Source of the DNA: Streptomyces dysideae
GTDB taxonomy: Bacteria > Actinomycetota > Actinomycetes > Streptomycetales > Streptomycetaceae
Direction of reading: 5' to 3'
Assembly (NCBI RefSeq): GCF_001514305.1
Contig: NZ_KQ949104.1
Location: 64,194 to 128,193 of the forward strand
DNA length: 64,000 nt
Shown: positions 1 to 9,216 of the stretch, piece by piece
Position numbering within the stretch: position 1 is the stretch's first letter
Layout: every line of letters begins with the position of its first letter
Made by a program: the position numbers and the translations under genes
The notes under the pieces: generated by a model
The model's database searches: none
Seen by the model: the letters and a program-made list of their open reading frames with translations, nothing else
What the model was told of the DNA's origin: nothing

Positions 1-50
1 GCAATGGGACTGGCGCCGTGTGCCGAGCGAGGAACTTCCGTAGGACGGGA

Positions 51-1505
51 TCAGACCGCCGGCGCCGGGTACGTCGGGTACTCCACCCCGGAGACGTGCT
101 GGACGACGCGGATGACCTGGCAGGAGTAGCCGAACTCGTTGTCGTACCAGAGGTAGAGGATCGCGTTGTCACCGTCGACCTTGGTGGCGCCGGCGTCGAT
201 GATCGAGGCGTGGCGGGAGCCGATGAAGTCGCTGGAGACCGCGTCGGGGGCGGTGGTGAAGTCGATCTGGCGTTTCAGCGGGGACGTCAGCGAGACGTCG
301 CGGAGGTGGTCGAGGACCTCCTCGCGGGTGGTCTCGCGGCCGAGCCGCAGGCTGAGGATCGCGATCGACACGTCCGGCACCGGGACCCGGATCGAGCTGC
401 CGGTGATCGGCGCCTTGAGGTCGGGCAGCGCCTTGGCGACGGCGGACGCGGCGCCCGTCTCGGTGATGACCATGTTCAGCGGCGCGGAACGGCCCCGGCG
501 GTCGGCCTTGTGGTAGTTGTCCAGCAGGTTCTGGTCGTTGGTGAACGAGTGGACGGTCTCCACATGGCCGCGCAGCACGCCGTACTCGTCGTCCATCGCC
601 TTCAGCGGCGGCACGATCGCGTTGGTGGTGCAGGACGCGCAGGACAGGATCTGCTCGTCCGGCTTGATCGTGTCGTGGTTGACGCCGTGCACGATGTTCG
701 GGACGTCGCCCTTGCCCGGCGCGGTCAGGACGACCTTGTCGATGCCGGGACGCAGGTGCTGCGAGAGGCCCTCGCGGTCGCGCCACTTGCCGGTGTTGTC
801 GATGAGGATGGCGTTCTTGATGCCGTACGCCGTGTAGTCGAGTTCCGACGGGTCGTTCGCGTAGATGACCTTGATCGCGTTGCCGTTGGCGAAGATCGTG
901 CTGTTCGTCTCGTCGACGGTGATCGTGCCCTGGAACTGGCCGTGGATGGAGTCGCGGCGCAGGAGGGACGCACGCTTGACGAGATCCTCGGGGGCCCGCT
1001 CGCCGCCCCCGCGGACCACGATGGCGCGCAGCCGCAGGCCGTTGCCGGAGCCGGCCTTCTCGATGAGCAGGCGGGCGACGAGGCGGCCGATGCGGCCGAA
1101 GCCGTAGAGGACGACGTCGCGGCCCTCGCCGTGCTCGATCTTGTTGGCGCCCGTGGCGCCGGCGACGGCCTCGGCGGTGAACTGCTCCACCGAGAGACCG
1201 CGGTCGTCGGCCTTGTACGTCGCGGCGAGCATGCCGAGGTCGATCTGGGAGGGGCCCAGGTCGAGCGTGGTGAGGGCCTGCAGGAATGGCAGCGTGTCGG
1301 TGACCGAGAGCTCCTCGCCGGCGATCTGCCGGGCGAAGCGGTGGGTCTTGAGGATGCTCACCACCGACTTGTTCACCAGGGAGCGGCTGTGCAGCAGGAC
1401 GGTGACGTCCCGCTCCCGGTGCAGCTTCCCGATCATCGGGATCATCGACTCCGCGATCTCCTCGCGGTTCTTCCAGTTGGTGAACGAGTCGTCGTTGACA
1501 GGCAC
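51..1505 (-). CDS. gap: Glyceraldehyde-3-phosphate dehydrogenase, long form
   Basis: The 484-residue protein interconverts glyceraldehyde 3-phosphate and 1,3-bisphosphoglycerate with NAD(P) in the cytoplasm. The Rossmann part starts near residue 130 with VLYGFGRIGR, the catalytic cysteine lies in SCASCTTN near residue 289, and the C-terminus has the family signature WYDNEFGYS. About 125 extra residues precede the NAD-binding domain, so it is the long actinobacterial and proteobacterial form rather than the usual 335-residue glycolytic enzyme; long forms are often a second copy, possibly with gluconeogenic use, which is an inference here. The start is GTG at 1505 with a purine-rich GAAAGAGAAA stretch a few bases upstream. 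It is transcribed alone; the upstream neighbour is a pseudogene. Confidence 0.93.
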   Translation of the reverse strand: MPVNDDSFTNWKNREEIAESMIPMIGKLHRERDVTVLLHSRSLVNKSVVSILKTHRFARQIAGEELSVTDTLPFLQALTTLDLGPSQIDLGMLAATYKADDRGLSVEQFTAEAVAGATGANKIEHGEGRDVVLYGFGRIGRLVARLLIEKAGSGNGLRLRAIVVRGGGERAPEDLVKRASLLRRDSIHGQFQGTITVDETNSTIFANGNAIKVIYANDPSELDYTAYGIKNAILIDNTGKWRDREGLSQHLRPGIDKVVLTAPGKGDVPNIVHGVNHDTIKPDEQILSCASCTTNAIVPPLKAMDDEYGVLRGHVETVHSFTNDQNLLDNYHKADRRGRSAPLNMVITETGAASAVAKALPDLKAPITGSSIRVPVPDVSIAILSLRLGRETTREEVLDHLRDVSLTSPLKRQIDFTTAPDAVSSDFIGSRHASIIDAGATKVDGDNAILYLWYDNEFGYSCQVIRVVQHVSGVEYPTYPAPAV

Positions 1506-1592
1506 AGGTTTCTCTTTCGAGCTAGGCGGCGCTCATATGCTAAACCCATGCCGTTTTGATCATGCACGGGGGTCGGCGCCGCGGACGTGCGG

Positions 1593-2530
1593 TCAGGGCA
1601 GGGTCAGGGCGAGGACCACGTTGTGGCCGCCGAAGGCGAAGGAGTTGGACAGCACCGCCGCCACCGCGGTGGCACGGGGTTCGCGCGCGACCCCTGGTGG
1701 GTGCGGGCCTGCACGGCGGCCACCGCCTCGACAACGCCGGCCGCGCCGAGCGTGTGCCGGTCAGCGACTTGGTGGCGGTCACCGGGACGCGCCCGGCGTG
1801 CCCACCCAGGGCGGCCATGAGGGCTGCGGCGTCGTCGAGGACGGTTCCGGTGCCGTGCGCGTTGACGTGGGAGACCTCCCCGGGGGACGAACGCCGGGAC
1901 GTTGTGCAGGCCCCAGCGCGTTCGCCGGCCTGCTCGGTGAGGAAGCCGTGGAGCGCGGCGGCGAGCGCCGGGGGACCGGTCCGGGAGGCGGACCTGAGGG
2001 CCGTATGGCCGTGCTGGCGCTGGACGTGGTCGGTGAACCGGCGGACCACGTCGGCGGGGAGCACCCAGGGCTCGTCGGGCAGGTGCAGCACCTCGTGGGG
2101 CTGGGCCATCCGCACGGCGGGCGACGGGCCTTCGGCGTACACGGCGGTGTTCCGCGCGGGCAGGGCGCTCGGGGGCGTGCTGTCGAGCGGTGCGGTGCCG
2201 AGGCCGGCTCCGGCCGCGTCGACGAGTATGAGCAGCGGCGCGCCATCGTGCGCGCCGAGTGACCGGGCGGCCTCCGGCACGGTGTCGGCGGTGACGAGAC
2301 GGACCTCCGCGCTGGGCAGCGCCCGGCCCAGCGAGCGCCGCGCCCTGGCCGGCAGGGCCTGGTGGACGGACCGTCGGCCGATATCGGGCGGAGACTCGGC
2401 GGACGGGCGGCGGACAGGACGCGGTCGGAACCGGTGACCAGGTCGGCGAGCGCCTGCCGGACGGCCAGAGTGGAAGCGGGGGCGCGCTTGCCGACCGAGA
2501 CGACGAGGAACTGCGGAGTGCTTGCCGCAG
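1593..2530 (-). pseudogene. Degraded beta-ketoacyl synthase
   Basis: The C-terminal hallmarks of a beta-ketoacyl-ACP synthase can be read, but in three different frames: NAHGTGT with the first active-site histidine, ATKSLTG with the conserved lysine, then after a one-base loss HTLGAAGVVEAVAAVQA (about 1755), then after another shift LSNSFAFGGHNVVL near the end. A further coding-like stretch (QFLVVSVGKRAP and onward) lies in yet another frame around 2410-2530. No catalytic-cysteine nucleophile region is recognisable, so the 5' part is either lost or too decayed. It cannot make a condensing enzyme as it stands. It may be left over from a polyketide or fatty-acid locus. The outer 5' limit is uncertain. 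Confidence 0.75.
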
Positions 2531-2710
2531 GGGAACAGGATTGAGCCGCTTGATCACAGTTCCGGCCACGGAATCTGCCGTCCCGCAGCCCGACCGGGCG
2601 GCTGACCAGCGGTGATCGTCATTCTCCGGCGGTGGTTTCCCCGTTGTCCCCACCAGCGCGCGACCCCGTGCGCGCGCCCGGCGCGGATGCGCACGCGGGC
2701 CAAGTGCCCC

Positions 2711-3901
2711 CTAGAGGAACGGCGTCCCCGCGTCGAGCCCCGACAGGACCCTGCCGTACAGCTCCAGGTTGGTGGCGGGGTTCACGAAGGAGTGCAGGCT
2801 CAGGGCGTGCAGGTCGCGCACGGCACGCTGGACCGGCACCTCACGGTGCAGGGAGGAGGCTCCGGAGGCCGAGCCGATCAGGTCGACGGCCTCCTTGCAC
2901 AGCCGCGTCACATACCCGCTCTGCGCCCTGATCCTGGCCCGCTCCTCATCCGTGTACGGTTCGCCGCTCACTGCCCGGGACTCGATCAGGGCGACGAACT
3001 CGCCGGTCAGCAGCTCGGCGCAGGCGATCTTCAGAGCAGCCTCGGCCGCCTGGAGATGGGTGACCGCGGCCTCGTTCTGGCGCTGGTGGAAGGTATATGT
3101 GATGCCCCGCCGGTGGATCCGCTCCGTGAACCCGGCGAGAGCCGCCCGCGCCAGACCGAGCGCGTTCGGCGCCGTCCACGCGCAGAACAGCAGCAGGACG
3201 GGCATCCGGTAGAAGGGGTCGTCGGCGTTCGTCTTGGACGGGAACTCGCCGCCCAGCAGCGGCCCGACCGGCAGGACGCGGTGGGCGGGGACGACGACGT
3301 CCCGTGCGACGACGCTGTTGCTTCCGCTGCCGGTCAGCCCCGACATGTACCAGTCGTCGAGGATCTCCAGATCGGCCATGGGCACGGCGGTCCACAGCAC
3401 CTCGGGCGGCCCGTCGCCGGACTCGGACTCGACCCGTGCCGTCAGCAGGTGCCAGTCGGCGTCCTGGCAGCCGGTGGCGAAGCCCGAGGTGCCGTTGACC
3501 ACGTAGCCGTCGTCCGTCGGCACCGCCGTCGCGTCCGGGATCAGGGTGCCGCCGATCCGCACGTCGGGGCTGGTGAAGATCTCGTCCTGCGCCTCGTCGG
3601 GGAAGAGCGCCGCGATGAAGGAGCAGCCGGCCTGGATCAGGGCCTTGAACGAGGTCGAACCGCACGCGGCGGCGATCTCGGCGATCACATCGACCTGGGT
3701 GTGCAGCGGGGTCTGGTAGCCGCCGTACCGCCGGGGCACGCCCATCCGGTGCACCCCGGCCTCCGTGAGCGCCGCGACGACCTCGGGCGTCACCCGCCGC
3801 TCCTGCTCGGTACGCAGCGCGTGCTCGCTGATGAGCGGCCGCAGCCCGCGTACGCGTGCCAGTAAGTCGGCCTCCGGACGGGCTGCTGACGACGGAGCCA
3901 T
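2711..3901 (-). CDS. Acyl-CoA dehydrogenase-fold flavoprotein (HsaA/ActVA-ORF5-like)
   Basis: The 396-residue protein has the full acyl-CoA dehydrogenase layout: helical N-terminus, a beta domain with VNGTSGFATGC around residues 135-145, and a helical C-terminal domain ending in LYGRVLSGLDAGTPFL. The C-terminal stretch with SGASSLHREVPVQRAVRDLHAL resembles the oxygenase component of two-component flavin monooxygenases (the HsaA, HpaB-like group D) more than fatty-acid dehydrogenases, whose catalytic glutamate region is not evident. It would use reduced flavin from a separate reductase; none is adjacent. Start is ATG at 3901. It is divergent from the sugar operon at 4.1 kb. Oxidation of an acyl-CoA rather than hydroxylation of an aromatic or other small molecule cannot be excluded. 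Confidence 0.8.
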   Translation of the reverse strand: MAPSSAARPEADLLARVRGLRPLISEHALRTEQERRVTPEVVAALTEAGVHRMGVPRRYGGYQTPLHTQVDVIAEIAAACGSTSFKALIQAGCSFIAALFPDEAQDEIFTSPDVRIGGTLIPDATAVPTDDGYVVNGTSGFATGCQDADWHLLTARVESESGDGPPEVLWTAVPMADLEILDDWYMSGLTGSGSNSVVARDVVVPAHRVLPVGPLLGGEFPSKTNADDPFYRMPVLLLFCAWTAPNALGLARAALAGFTERIHRRGITYTFHQRQNEAAVTHLQAAEAALKIACAELLTGEFVALIESRAVSGEPYTDEERARIRAQSGYVTRLCKEAVDLIGSASGASSLHREVPVQRAVRDLHALSLHSFVNPATNLELYGRVLSGLDAGTPFL

Positions 3902-4051
3902 GGGCTACCTCCGAGCACGATGGGTCATCACCGTTACGCGGATCGTCACCACTGTCAACTCCCCCACGCCCGAACCGAGTTGCCCTGCGCGACTGCCGAG
4001 GGGGCCGGGTCGGGGTTTCTCAAAGATCGTTGCAGGGGGGGTTGTCCTGAC

Positions 4052-4080
4052 ATTCGGTCCCACCTAGGGTCACCTCGAGC
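4052..4080 (+). promoter_or_regulatory. Predicted promoter of the sugar-uptake operon
   Basis: TTGTCC (4052-4057) and TAGGGT (4075-4080) are separated by 17 bases, fitting the streptomycete vegetative promoter pattern. The expected start of transcription falls near 4087, inside the AAGCGCTT palindrome. Confidence 0.55.
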
Positions 4081-4094
4081 GCAAGCGCTTTCTG
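4079..4094. promoter_or_regulatory. LacI-family operator
   Basis: The core AAGCGCTT at 4083-4090 is a perfect palindrome of the type bound by LacI/GalR-family repressors (consensus around AANCGNTT). It lies directly downstream of the predicted -10 element, the classic repressor position, and 40 bases before the first gene. No LacI gene is found in the window, so the repressor must be encoded elsewhere. Confidence 0.6.
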
Positions 4095-4129
4095 CGCGGG
4101 CTGTCCGCCGGCCGTCCGAGGAGGACCGC

Positions 4130-5245
4130 ATGCCCCCACATCCAGTCCAGCGCCGTGTCGCCGTGGTCGGCACCGGTGCCATCGTCAGCGGCAGTCACCT
4201 TCCCGCCCTCAGAGCCCACTCCGACCGGGTCGAACTGGTCGCCGCCGTCGACGTGGACCAGACCCGGCTCGACGCCTTCCGGGAGCTCGCGGGCGAACAG
4301 GTCGCCGGGTACACGTCGATGGGCGCGATGCTGGATGCCGTACGCCCCGACCTGGTCCTCATCGGTACGCCGCCGTCCCTGCACCGGGAGCAGACGGTCG
4401 CCGCCCTGAAGGCGGGTGCCTGGGTGCTGTGCGAGAAGCCGCTGACCCTGTCGCTGGCCGAGTTCGACGACATCGCGGCCGCCGAGGAGGCGTCGGGCGC
4501 GTACGCGTCGGTGGTCTTCCAGCACCGCTACGGCTCCGGCGCCGTACACGCCCGGGAGCTGATCGCGAGCGGTGAGCTGGGCGCCCCGCTGGTCGCGCAC
4601 TGCCAGACGACCTGGCACCGGGACGCCGCCTACTACACGGTGCCGTGGCGCGGGACGTGGGCCGGCGAGGGCGGCGGGCCGACGATGGGGCACGGCATCC
4701 ACCAGTACGACCTGCTGCTGCATCTGCTCGGTCCGTGGACGGAGGTGCGGGCCATGGCGGCACGGCTGGTCCACGACACCGAGAGCGAGGACGTCTCGAC
4801 GGCCCTCGTACGGTTCGAGAACGGCGCCCTCGCCACCGTCGTCAACAGTGTGCTGTCCCCGCACGAGGTGAGCCGCATCCGCATCGACTGCTCCGACGCG
4901 ACCGTCGAGCTCACCCACCTCTACGGCCACCGCAACGAGGACTGGATCTACACCCCGGCCCCGCATGTCACCTCCGACCGCGCCACCGCCTGGCACGCCC
5001 CCACGACCGACGTGCCCAGCTCGCACACGGCCCAGCTGGGCGCCCTCCTCGACGCCTACGACCAGGGCGTCAGACCGCCCGGCAGCGGTCCGGACGCCCG
5101 CGCCACGCTCGAGTTCGCCGCCGCCCTGTACAAGGCGGCCTTCACGGGGCACCCGGTGCACGCGGGCGAGATCGCAGCCGGCGACCCCTTCTACCCGGCC
5201 ATGCACGGCGACCACCCCCACTGGGCTCCCAAGGAGCGCGCATGA
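4130..5245 (+). CDS. Gfo/Idh/MocA-family NAD(P)-dependent oxidoreductase
   Basis: The 371-residue cytosolic enzyme is expected to oxidise or reduce a sugar or sugar acid with a nicotinamide cofactor. The N-terminal Rossmann fold begins VAVVGTGAIVSGSHLPAL, the cofactor-loop lysine of the family lies in CEKPLTLS near residue 103, and the C-terminal domain has the substrate-site pattern MGHGIHQYDLLLHLLG around residue 190. The ATG at 4130 follows GAGGAGG; the frame stays open upstream but without coding features. It is the first gene of the operon and its stop overlaps the next start by ATGA. Substrate is unknown; the partners suggest conversion of an imported sugar. Confidence 0.9.
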   Translation: MPPHPVQRRVAVVGTGAIVSGSHLPALRAHSDRVELVAAVDVDQTRLDAFRELAGEQVAGYTSMGAMLDAVRPDLVLIGTPPSLHREQTVAALKAGAWVLCEKPLTLSLAEFDDIAAAEEASGAYASVVFQHRYGSGAVHARELIASGELGAPLVAHCQTTWHRDAAYYTVPWRGTWAGEGGGPTMGHGIHQYDLLLHLLGPWTEVRAMAARLVHDTESEDVSTALVRFENGALATVVNSVLSPHEVSRIRIDCSDATVELTHLYGHRNEDWIYTPAPHVTSDRATAWHAPTTDVPSSHTAQLGALLDAYDQGVRPPGSGPDARATLEFAAALYKAAFTGHPVHAGEIAAGDPFYPAMHGDHPHWAPKERA

Positions 5246-6168
5246 GCATCCGCGTCACCCACACTCACGGCGAGCACATCGCGGTCACGGCGGCGAACGG
5301 CACCGAGATCCTCCGCTACGTCTACCGCCCCGACCCGGACGCCTTCGAGTCCCGCAAGCCCTATGCCCACCCGGTGCGCACCCTCGCCGGGCGCACGGTG
5401 ACCGGCTACCGGCCCAGTGACCACCGCTGGCACAAGGGCCTGCAGATGACGGCCAGCCATCTGTCCGGCCAGAACTTCTGGGGCGGCAACTGCTACGTCC
5501 ACGGTGAGGGTTACCTGCCGCTGCCCGGCCGGATCGGCTCGATGCGGCACGACGGCTTCTCCGGGTTCACGGTCGAGGGCGACCGGCTCGCCGTCACCGA
5601 GGAGCTCACCTGGGTGGAGAACGGGGGAGCGGAGTGGGCGCGCGAGGAGCGCGGGCTGACCGTCCACTCGGTCGACGTGGAAGCCGGTGCCTGGGCCCTG
5701 GACTGGTCGATCCGCCTCACCAACCTCCGCGACGAGCCCCTGGCGTTCGGCTCCCCGACCACCGCGGGCCGTGAGATGGCCGGCTACACCGGGCTGCAGT
5801 GGCGCGGCCCGCGCGACTTCACCGGCGGCTCCGTCTTCGCCCCGGAGGGCGACGTCGGCGCCGAGAAGCTGATGGGCACCCAGGGCCCCTGGCTCGCCTT
5901 CACCACCGAGCACGACGACGTCGACGGGCACTCCACGCTCGTCTTCGCGCACGCGCCCGAGAACCTCGACGAGATGTCCGCGGTCCACGAGTCGCACTGG
6001 TTCGTACGCGCCGAGCCGATCCCCACGGTCGCCTTCTCCTGGGCGTTCTTCGAGGAGTTCGAGCTGCCGCCCGGGGAGTCCTTCGCGTACCGCTACCGCG
6101 TGGTCTTCGCCGACGGCGCCTGGGACCGCGACCGCGTCGGCGCCCACCTGGAGGGCCTGCCGTGGTGA
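5242..6168 (+). CDS. DUF6807 (PmoA-like) family protein
   Basis: The 308-residue protein belongs to the family annotated as 'methane oxygenase PmoA' (DUF6807), a misleading name since it is soluble and is found with sugar oxidoreductases and transporters in many actinomycetes. Seen: PYAHPVRTLAGRTVTGYRP with DHRWHKGL near residue 60, FWGGN, and SFAYRYRVVFADG near the end, all typical of the family; no signal peptide or membrane helix. The fold is mostly beta, compatible with a carbohydrate mutarotase-like or hydrolase-like role, but no reaction is established from the sequence. ATGA overlap with the upstream oxidoreductase and GTGA overlap with the next gene show translational coupling. Confidence 0.85.
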   Translation: MSIRVTHTHGEHIAVTAANGTEILRYVYRPDPDAFESRKPYAHPVRTLAGRTVTGYRPSDHRWHKGLQMTASHLSGQNFWGGNCYVHGEGYLPLPGRIGSMRHDGFSGFTVEGDRLAVTEELTWVENGGAEWAREERGLTVHSVDVEAGAWALDWSIRLTNLRDEPLAFGSPTTAGREMAGYTGLQWRGPRDFTGGSVFAPEGDVGAEKLMGTQGPWLAFTTEHDDVDGHSTLVFAHAPENLDEMSAVHESHWFVRAEPIPTVAFSWAFFEEFELPPGESFAYRYRVVFADGAWDRDRVGAHLEGLPW

Positions 6169-6923
6169 CCGAACCCAAGCCCGCCCTGCCGCACCCCCTC
6201 CCCGGCGCCGTCGGCCTGTCCCACCTGAGCGCCTACGACTGGGAGGCCGCCGACGGTGTGTGCGGCGGCAGCCCGCATCTGCACCTGGTGTGCACGGAGG
6301 CGTACGTCGTCACCGGCGGCCGCGGCGCCGTGCAGACCCTGAGCCCCGACGGCTACCGGGACATCCCGCTCGAGGCCGGCTCCGTCGCCTGGTTCACACC
6401 GGGCACCGTGCACCGCATGGTGCAGGGCGGCGACCTGCGCATCACCGTGCTGATGCAGAACAGCGGCCTGCCCGAGGCCGGGGACGCCGTCTTCACGTTC
6501 CCGCCCGAGGTGCTCGCCGACCCCGAGAAATACGCGGCCGCGGCGACGCTGCCGCCCGGTACGGGACCGGAGACGGCGGCGGCCGCCCGGCGTCGCAGAG
6601 ACCTCGCCGTCGAGGGCTACCTCGCCCTGCGCGAGGCCCTCGTCGCCGGGGACAACGGTCCGTACGCCGAGTTCCAGCGCGCCGCCGCCCGGCTGGTGCG
6701 CGCCAAGGTGCCGAACTGGCGGGAGCTGTGGCGGGCGGGTGCGCTGGCCACGGCCGAGCGCACCGGGGCCCAGCTCGACGCGCTGGCCGACGGCGAGCCG
6801 GCGTACCTGGGCGAGGCGACCGCGTACGAGGCCGCGCCCACCCGGCTCGGCGGCTTCGGCATGTGCGGCCGCCGCGACGAGTACACGCTGCCGGGGACGA
6901 CGCTGCCGTACCAGGGGGAGTAG
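6165..6923 (+). CDS. Cupin-domain protein
   Basis: This 252-residue protein starts with GTG at 6165, overlapping the upstream stop; a second GTG at 6162 is equally possible. Residues about 35-100 form a cupin barrel, with HLHLVCTEAYVV and the second-motif pattern PGTVHRMVQ, supplying candidate metal-binding histidines and a glutamate. The C-terminal half is helical, rich in alanine and arginine, and ends GRRDEYTLPGTTLPYQGE. It may be an isomerase or a small-molecule sensor for the sugar handled by this operon; the sequence does not decide which. No DNA-binding domain is visible. Confidence 0.8.
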   Translation: MTEPKPALPHPLPGAVGLSHLSAYDWEAADGVCGGSPHLHLVCTEAYVVTGGRGAVQTLSPDGYRDIPLEAGSVAWFTPGTVHRMVQGGDLRITVLMQNSGLPEAGDAVFTFPPEVLADPEKYAAAATLPPGTGPETAAAARRRRDLAVEGYLALREALVAGDNGPYAEFQRAAARLVRAKVPNWRELWRAGALATAERTGAQLDALADGEPAYLGEATAYEAAPTRLGGFGMCGRRDEYTLPGTTLPYQGE

Positions 6924-6985
6924 CACCCAGCGTCCAAAGGGGGGACGTCAGAGGAAAGTCCGAGGAGAAGAGAGGTGACCTCGGC

Positions 6986-8269
6986 ATGCCCGGACACAGG
7001 ACAAAGGGGTTCTGCGCGTCGGCCGCCGCACTCGTGCTCTGCGCGGTGCTGGCCGGCTGCGGGGGATCCGGGGACTCGACGGGCGACGGCAAGGTCGTGC
7101 TGCGCTACACGTGGTGGGGCAACCCCGACCGCGCGGAACGCACCGAACAGGCCGTCGCCCTCTTCGAGAAACAGCACCCGGACGTGCGGGTGCAGACGTC
7201 GTTCTCGGGATACGACGCCTACAAACAGAAGCTCGCCACCCAGGCCGCCGGCGGCGACGCCCCCGACGTGATGCAGCTCGACTACCGCCAGATCGACCAG
7301 TACGCCTCCGGTGACGTCCTCCTCGACCTGGCCCAGCAGAAATCCGTACTCCGCACCTCCGAGATCGACCAGGGCCTGCTCGCCACCGGCCGAGTTGACG
7401 GCACCCAGTACGCCGTCCCGCAGGGCCGCGGCACCGAGACGGTCGTCTACGACGTCAAGACCTGGCAGGACTCCGGGGTACCGCTCCCGCACGAGGGCTG
7501 GACCTGGGACGACTGGGCCGACGCCATGCGCGAGCTGGCGCGGAGGACCGGCCGGCCGGGGGCCACCGACCCGGGCCAGAGCGAGGACGCCTTCGAGGTG
7601 TGGCTGCGCGGCCGGGGCAAGTCCCTCTACACCGAGGACGGCCGGCTCGGCTTCACCGCCGACGACCTGACCCGCTGGTGGACCTTCACCGACCGGCTGC
7701 GCCGCGAGGGAGCTGTCTCCCCGGCCGAACAGACCACCCAGCTCGACGGATCCGTCGAGAACACCCCGCTCGGCCGTGGCAAGGCCACCTCCGACACCAA
7801 CTGGGACGCCCCGTCCAGCGGTTACCTCGCGATCATCCCGACCGGGGTCGCGCTCGCGCCCATGCCCTCCGGCGAGGACGGCACGCCCGGCCAGTACTTC
7901 AAGCCGTCGATGTTCCTCGGCGTCTCGGCCAACACCGACCACCCGAAGGAGGCGGCGCAGCTCGTCGACTTCCTCATCAACGACCGGGAGGCCGCGGAGA
8001 TCCTCGGCGCGAGCCGCGGCATCCCCGTCAACGAGACCATCCGCGAGGAAGTCGGCCCCCGGCTCAAGGACTTCGACAAGACCGTCGCCGACTACCAGTC
8101 GTCCCTGGAAGGCACCCTCAAGGACCCGCCGCAGGCCCCGCCCTCCGGCGACAACGCCCTGCAGACCACCTTCCAGCGCGACTACGACCAGGTGTCGTAC
8201 GAGCGCATGTCGCCCCGCGAGGCGGCCGAGAACTACGTCACCGAGGCGAAGGCGGAGCTGAGGTCATGA
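6986..8269 (+). CDS. Sugar ABC transporter substrate-binding lipoprotein
   Basis: The 427-residue family 1 extracellular solute-binding protein begins with a lipoprotein signal peptide (basic start, hydrophobic segment and lipobox LAGC near residue 25), so it should be anchored to the outer face of the membrane. YTWWGNPDRAERTEQAVALF and GGDAPDVMQLDY are typical of sugar-binding proteins of the carbohydrate-uptake CUT1 family. Start is ATG at 6986 after GAGGAGAAGAGAGG. It lies 62 bases after the cupin gene and its stop overlaps the first permease by ATGA. Ligand identity cannot be read, but an oligosaccharide or unusual monosaccharide is likely. Confidence 0.93.
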   Translation: MPGHRTKGFCASAAALVLCAVLAGCGGSGDSTGDGKVVLRYTWWGNPDRAERTEQAVALFEKQHPDVRVQTSFSGYDAYKQKLATQAAGGDAPDVMQLDYRQIDQYASGDVLLDLAQQKSVLRTSEIDQGLLATGRVDGTQYAVPQGRGTETVVYDVKTWQDSGVPLPHEGWTWDDWADAMRELARRTGRPGATDPGQSEDAFEVWLRGRGKSLYTEDGRLGFTADDLTRWWTFTDRLRREGAVSPAEQTTQLDGSVENTPLGRGKATSDTNWDAPSSGYLAIIPTGVALAPMPSGEDGTPGQYFKPSMFLGVSANTDHPKEAAQLVDFLINDREAAEILGASRGIPVNETIREEVGPRLKDFDKTVADYQSSLEGTLKDPPQAPPSGDNALQTTFQRDYDQVSYERMSPREAAENYVTEAKAELRS

Positions 8270-9216
8270 CCACCACCGACGTCCCCGCACGCACCGCACG
8301 CCCCTCACGGCCGGCCGTCCCGAAGCGCCGCCCCAGGCGCGAACGCGAGGGCGCCGCCTGGGTGTTCCTCTCCCCATGGGTGCTCGGCGCGACCGTCCTC
8401 ACCCTGCTCCCGATGGCCGTGTCGCTGTACCTGTCGTTCACCGACTACGACCTGTTCAACCCGCCCCGGTGGGTGGGCCTGCGCAACTACACACAGATGT
8501 TCACCGAGGACCCGCGCTACTGGCGCTCGGTCCTGACGACCCTGACGTACGTCGTCCTCGCCGTGCCCCTGCAACTGGCCCTCGCGCTCCTCGTCGCAAT
8601 CGCCCTGAAGTCCATGAAACGAGGCAAGGCCTTCTACCGCTCAGCCTTCTACGCCCCGTCCCTGCTCGGCGCCTCCATGTCCATCGCCCTCGTGTGGCGG
8701 GCGGTCTTCAACGACGGCGGCACCGTGGACAACCTGTTCGGCACCGGCGGCTGGGTCAACAAGCCCGGCTGGGCGCTGCTGGCCGTCGCGCTGCTGACGG
8801 TGTGGCAGTTCGGCGCACCGATGGTCATCTTCCTCGCCGGCCTCCAGCAGATACCCGCCGAGCTCTACGAGGCGGCGGCCGTGGACGGGGCAGGCACATG
8901 GCGGCAGTTCCTGTCCGTCACCGTGCCGATGCTCTCCCCGGTGCTCTTCTTCAACCTGGTGCTCCAGACCATCCAGGCCTTCCAGGTGTTCACGCCCGCC
9001 TTCGCGGTCAGCGCCGGCAAGGGCGGCCCCGCCGACTCGACCCTCGTCTACACCCTCTACCTCTACGACCGCGGCTTCGTCGCCTCTCACATGGGCTACG
9101 CCTCCGCCATGGCCTGGGTGCTGCTCCTCGTGATCGGCGCCGTCACGGTGGTGCTGTTCCGGACGTCGCGCTCCTGGGTCTTCTACGCGTCTGACACTGA
9201 TGGGGGCGCCCGATGA
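8266..9216 (+). CDS. Sugar ABC transporter permease (MalF type)
   Basis: The 316-residue inner-membrane protein has six hydrophobic segments after a basic, proline-rich N-terminus. The EAA loop that docks the ATPase reads ELYEAAAVDGAGTWRQF near residue 205. Together with the following gene it forms the channel of a CUT1 transporter. Both ends overlap neighbours by ATGA, which fixes the start. Confidence 0.93.
   Translation: MTTTDVPARTARPSRPAVPKRRPRREREGAAWVFLSPWVLGATVLTLLPMAVSLYLSFTDYDLFNPPRWVGLRNYTQMFTEDPRYWRSVLTTLTYVVLAVPLQLALALLVAIALKSMKRGKAFYRSAFYAPSLLGASMSIALVWRAVFNDGGTVDNLFGTGGWVNKPGWALLAVALLTVWQFGAPMVIFLAGLQQIPAELYEAAAVDGAGTWRQFLSVTVPMLSPVLFFNLVLQTIQAFQVFTPAFAVSAGKGGPADSTLVYTLYLYDRGFVASHMGYASAMAWVLLLVIGAVTVVLFRTSRSWVFYASDTDGGAR

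Noticed and set aside
18..1559. A plus-strand frame opposite gap
   Set aside because: Antisense shadow; the minus strand carries all glyceraldehyde-3-phosphate dehydrogenase motifs.
5242..6168. Methane monooxygenase subunit (from the PmoA name of the family)
   Set aside because: The protein is soluble, has no membrane helices or copper site and sits in a sugar operon; the family name is misleading.
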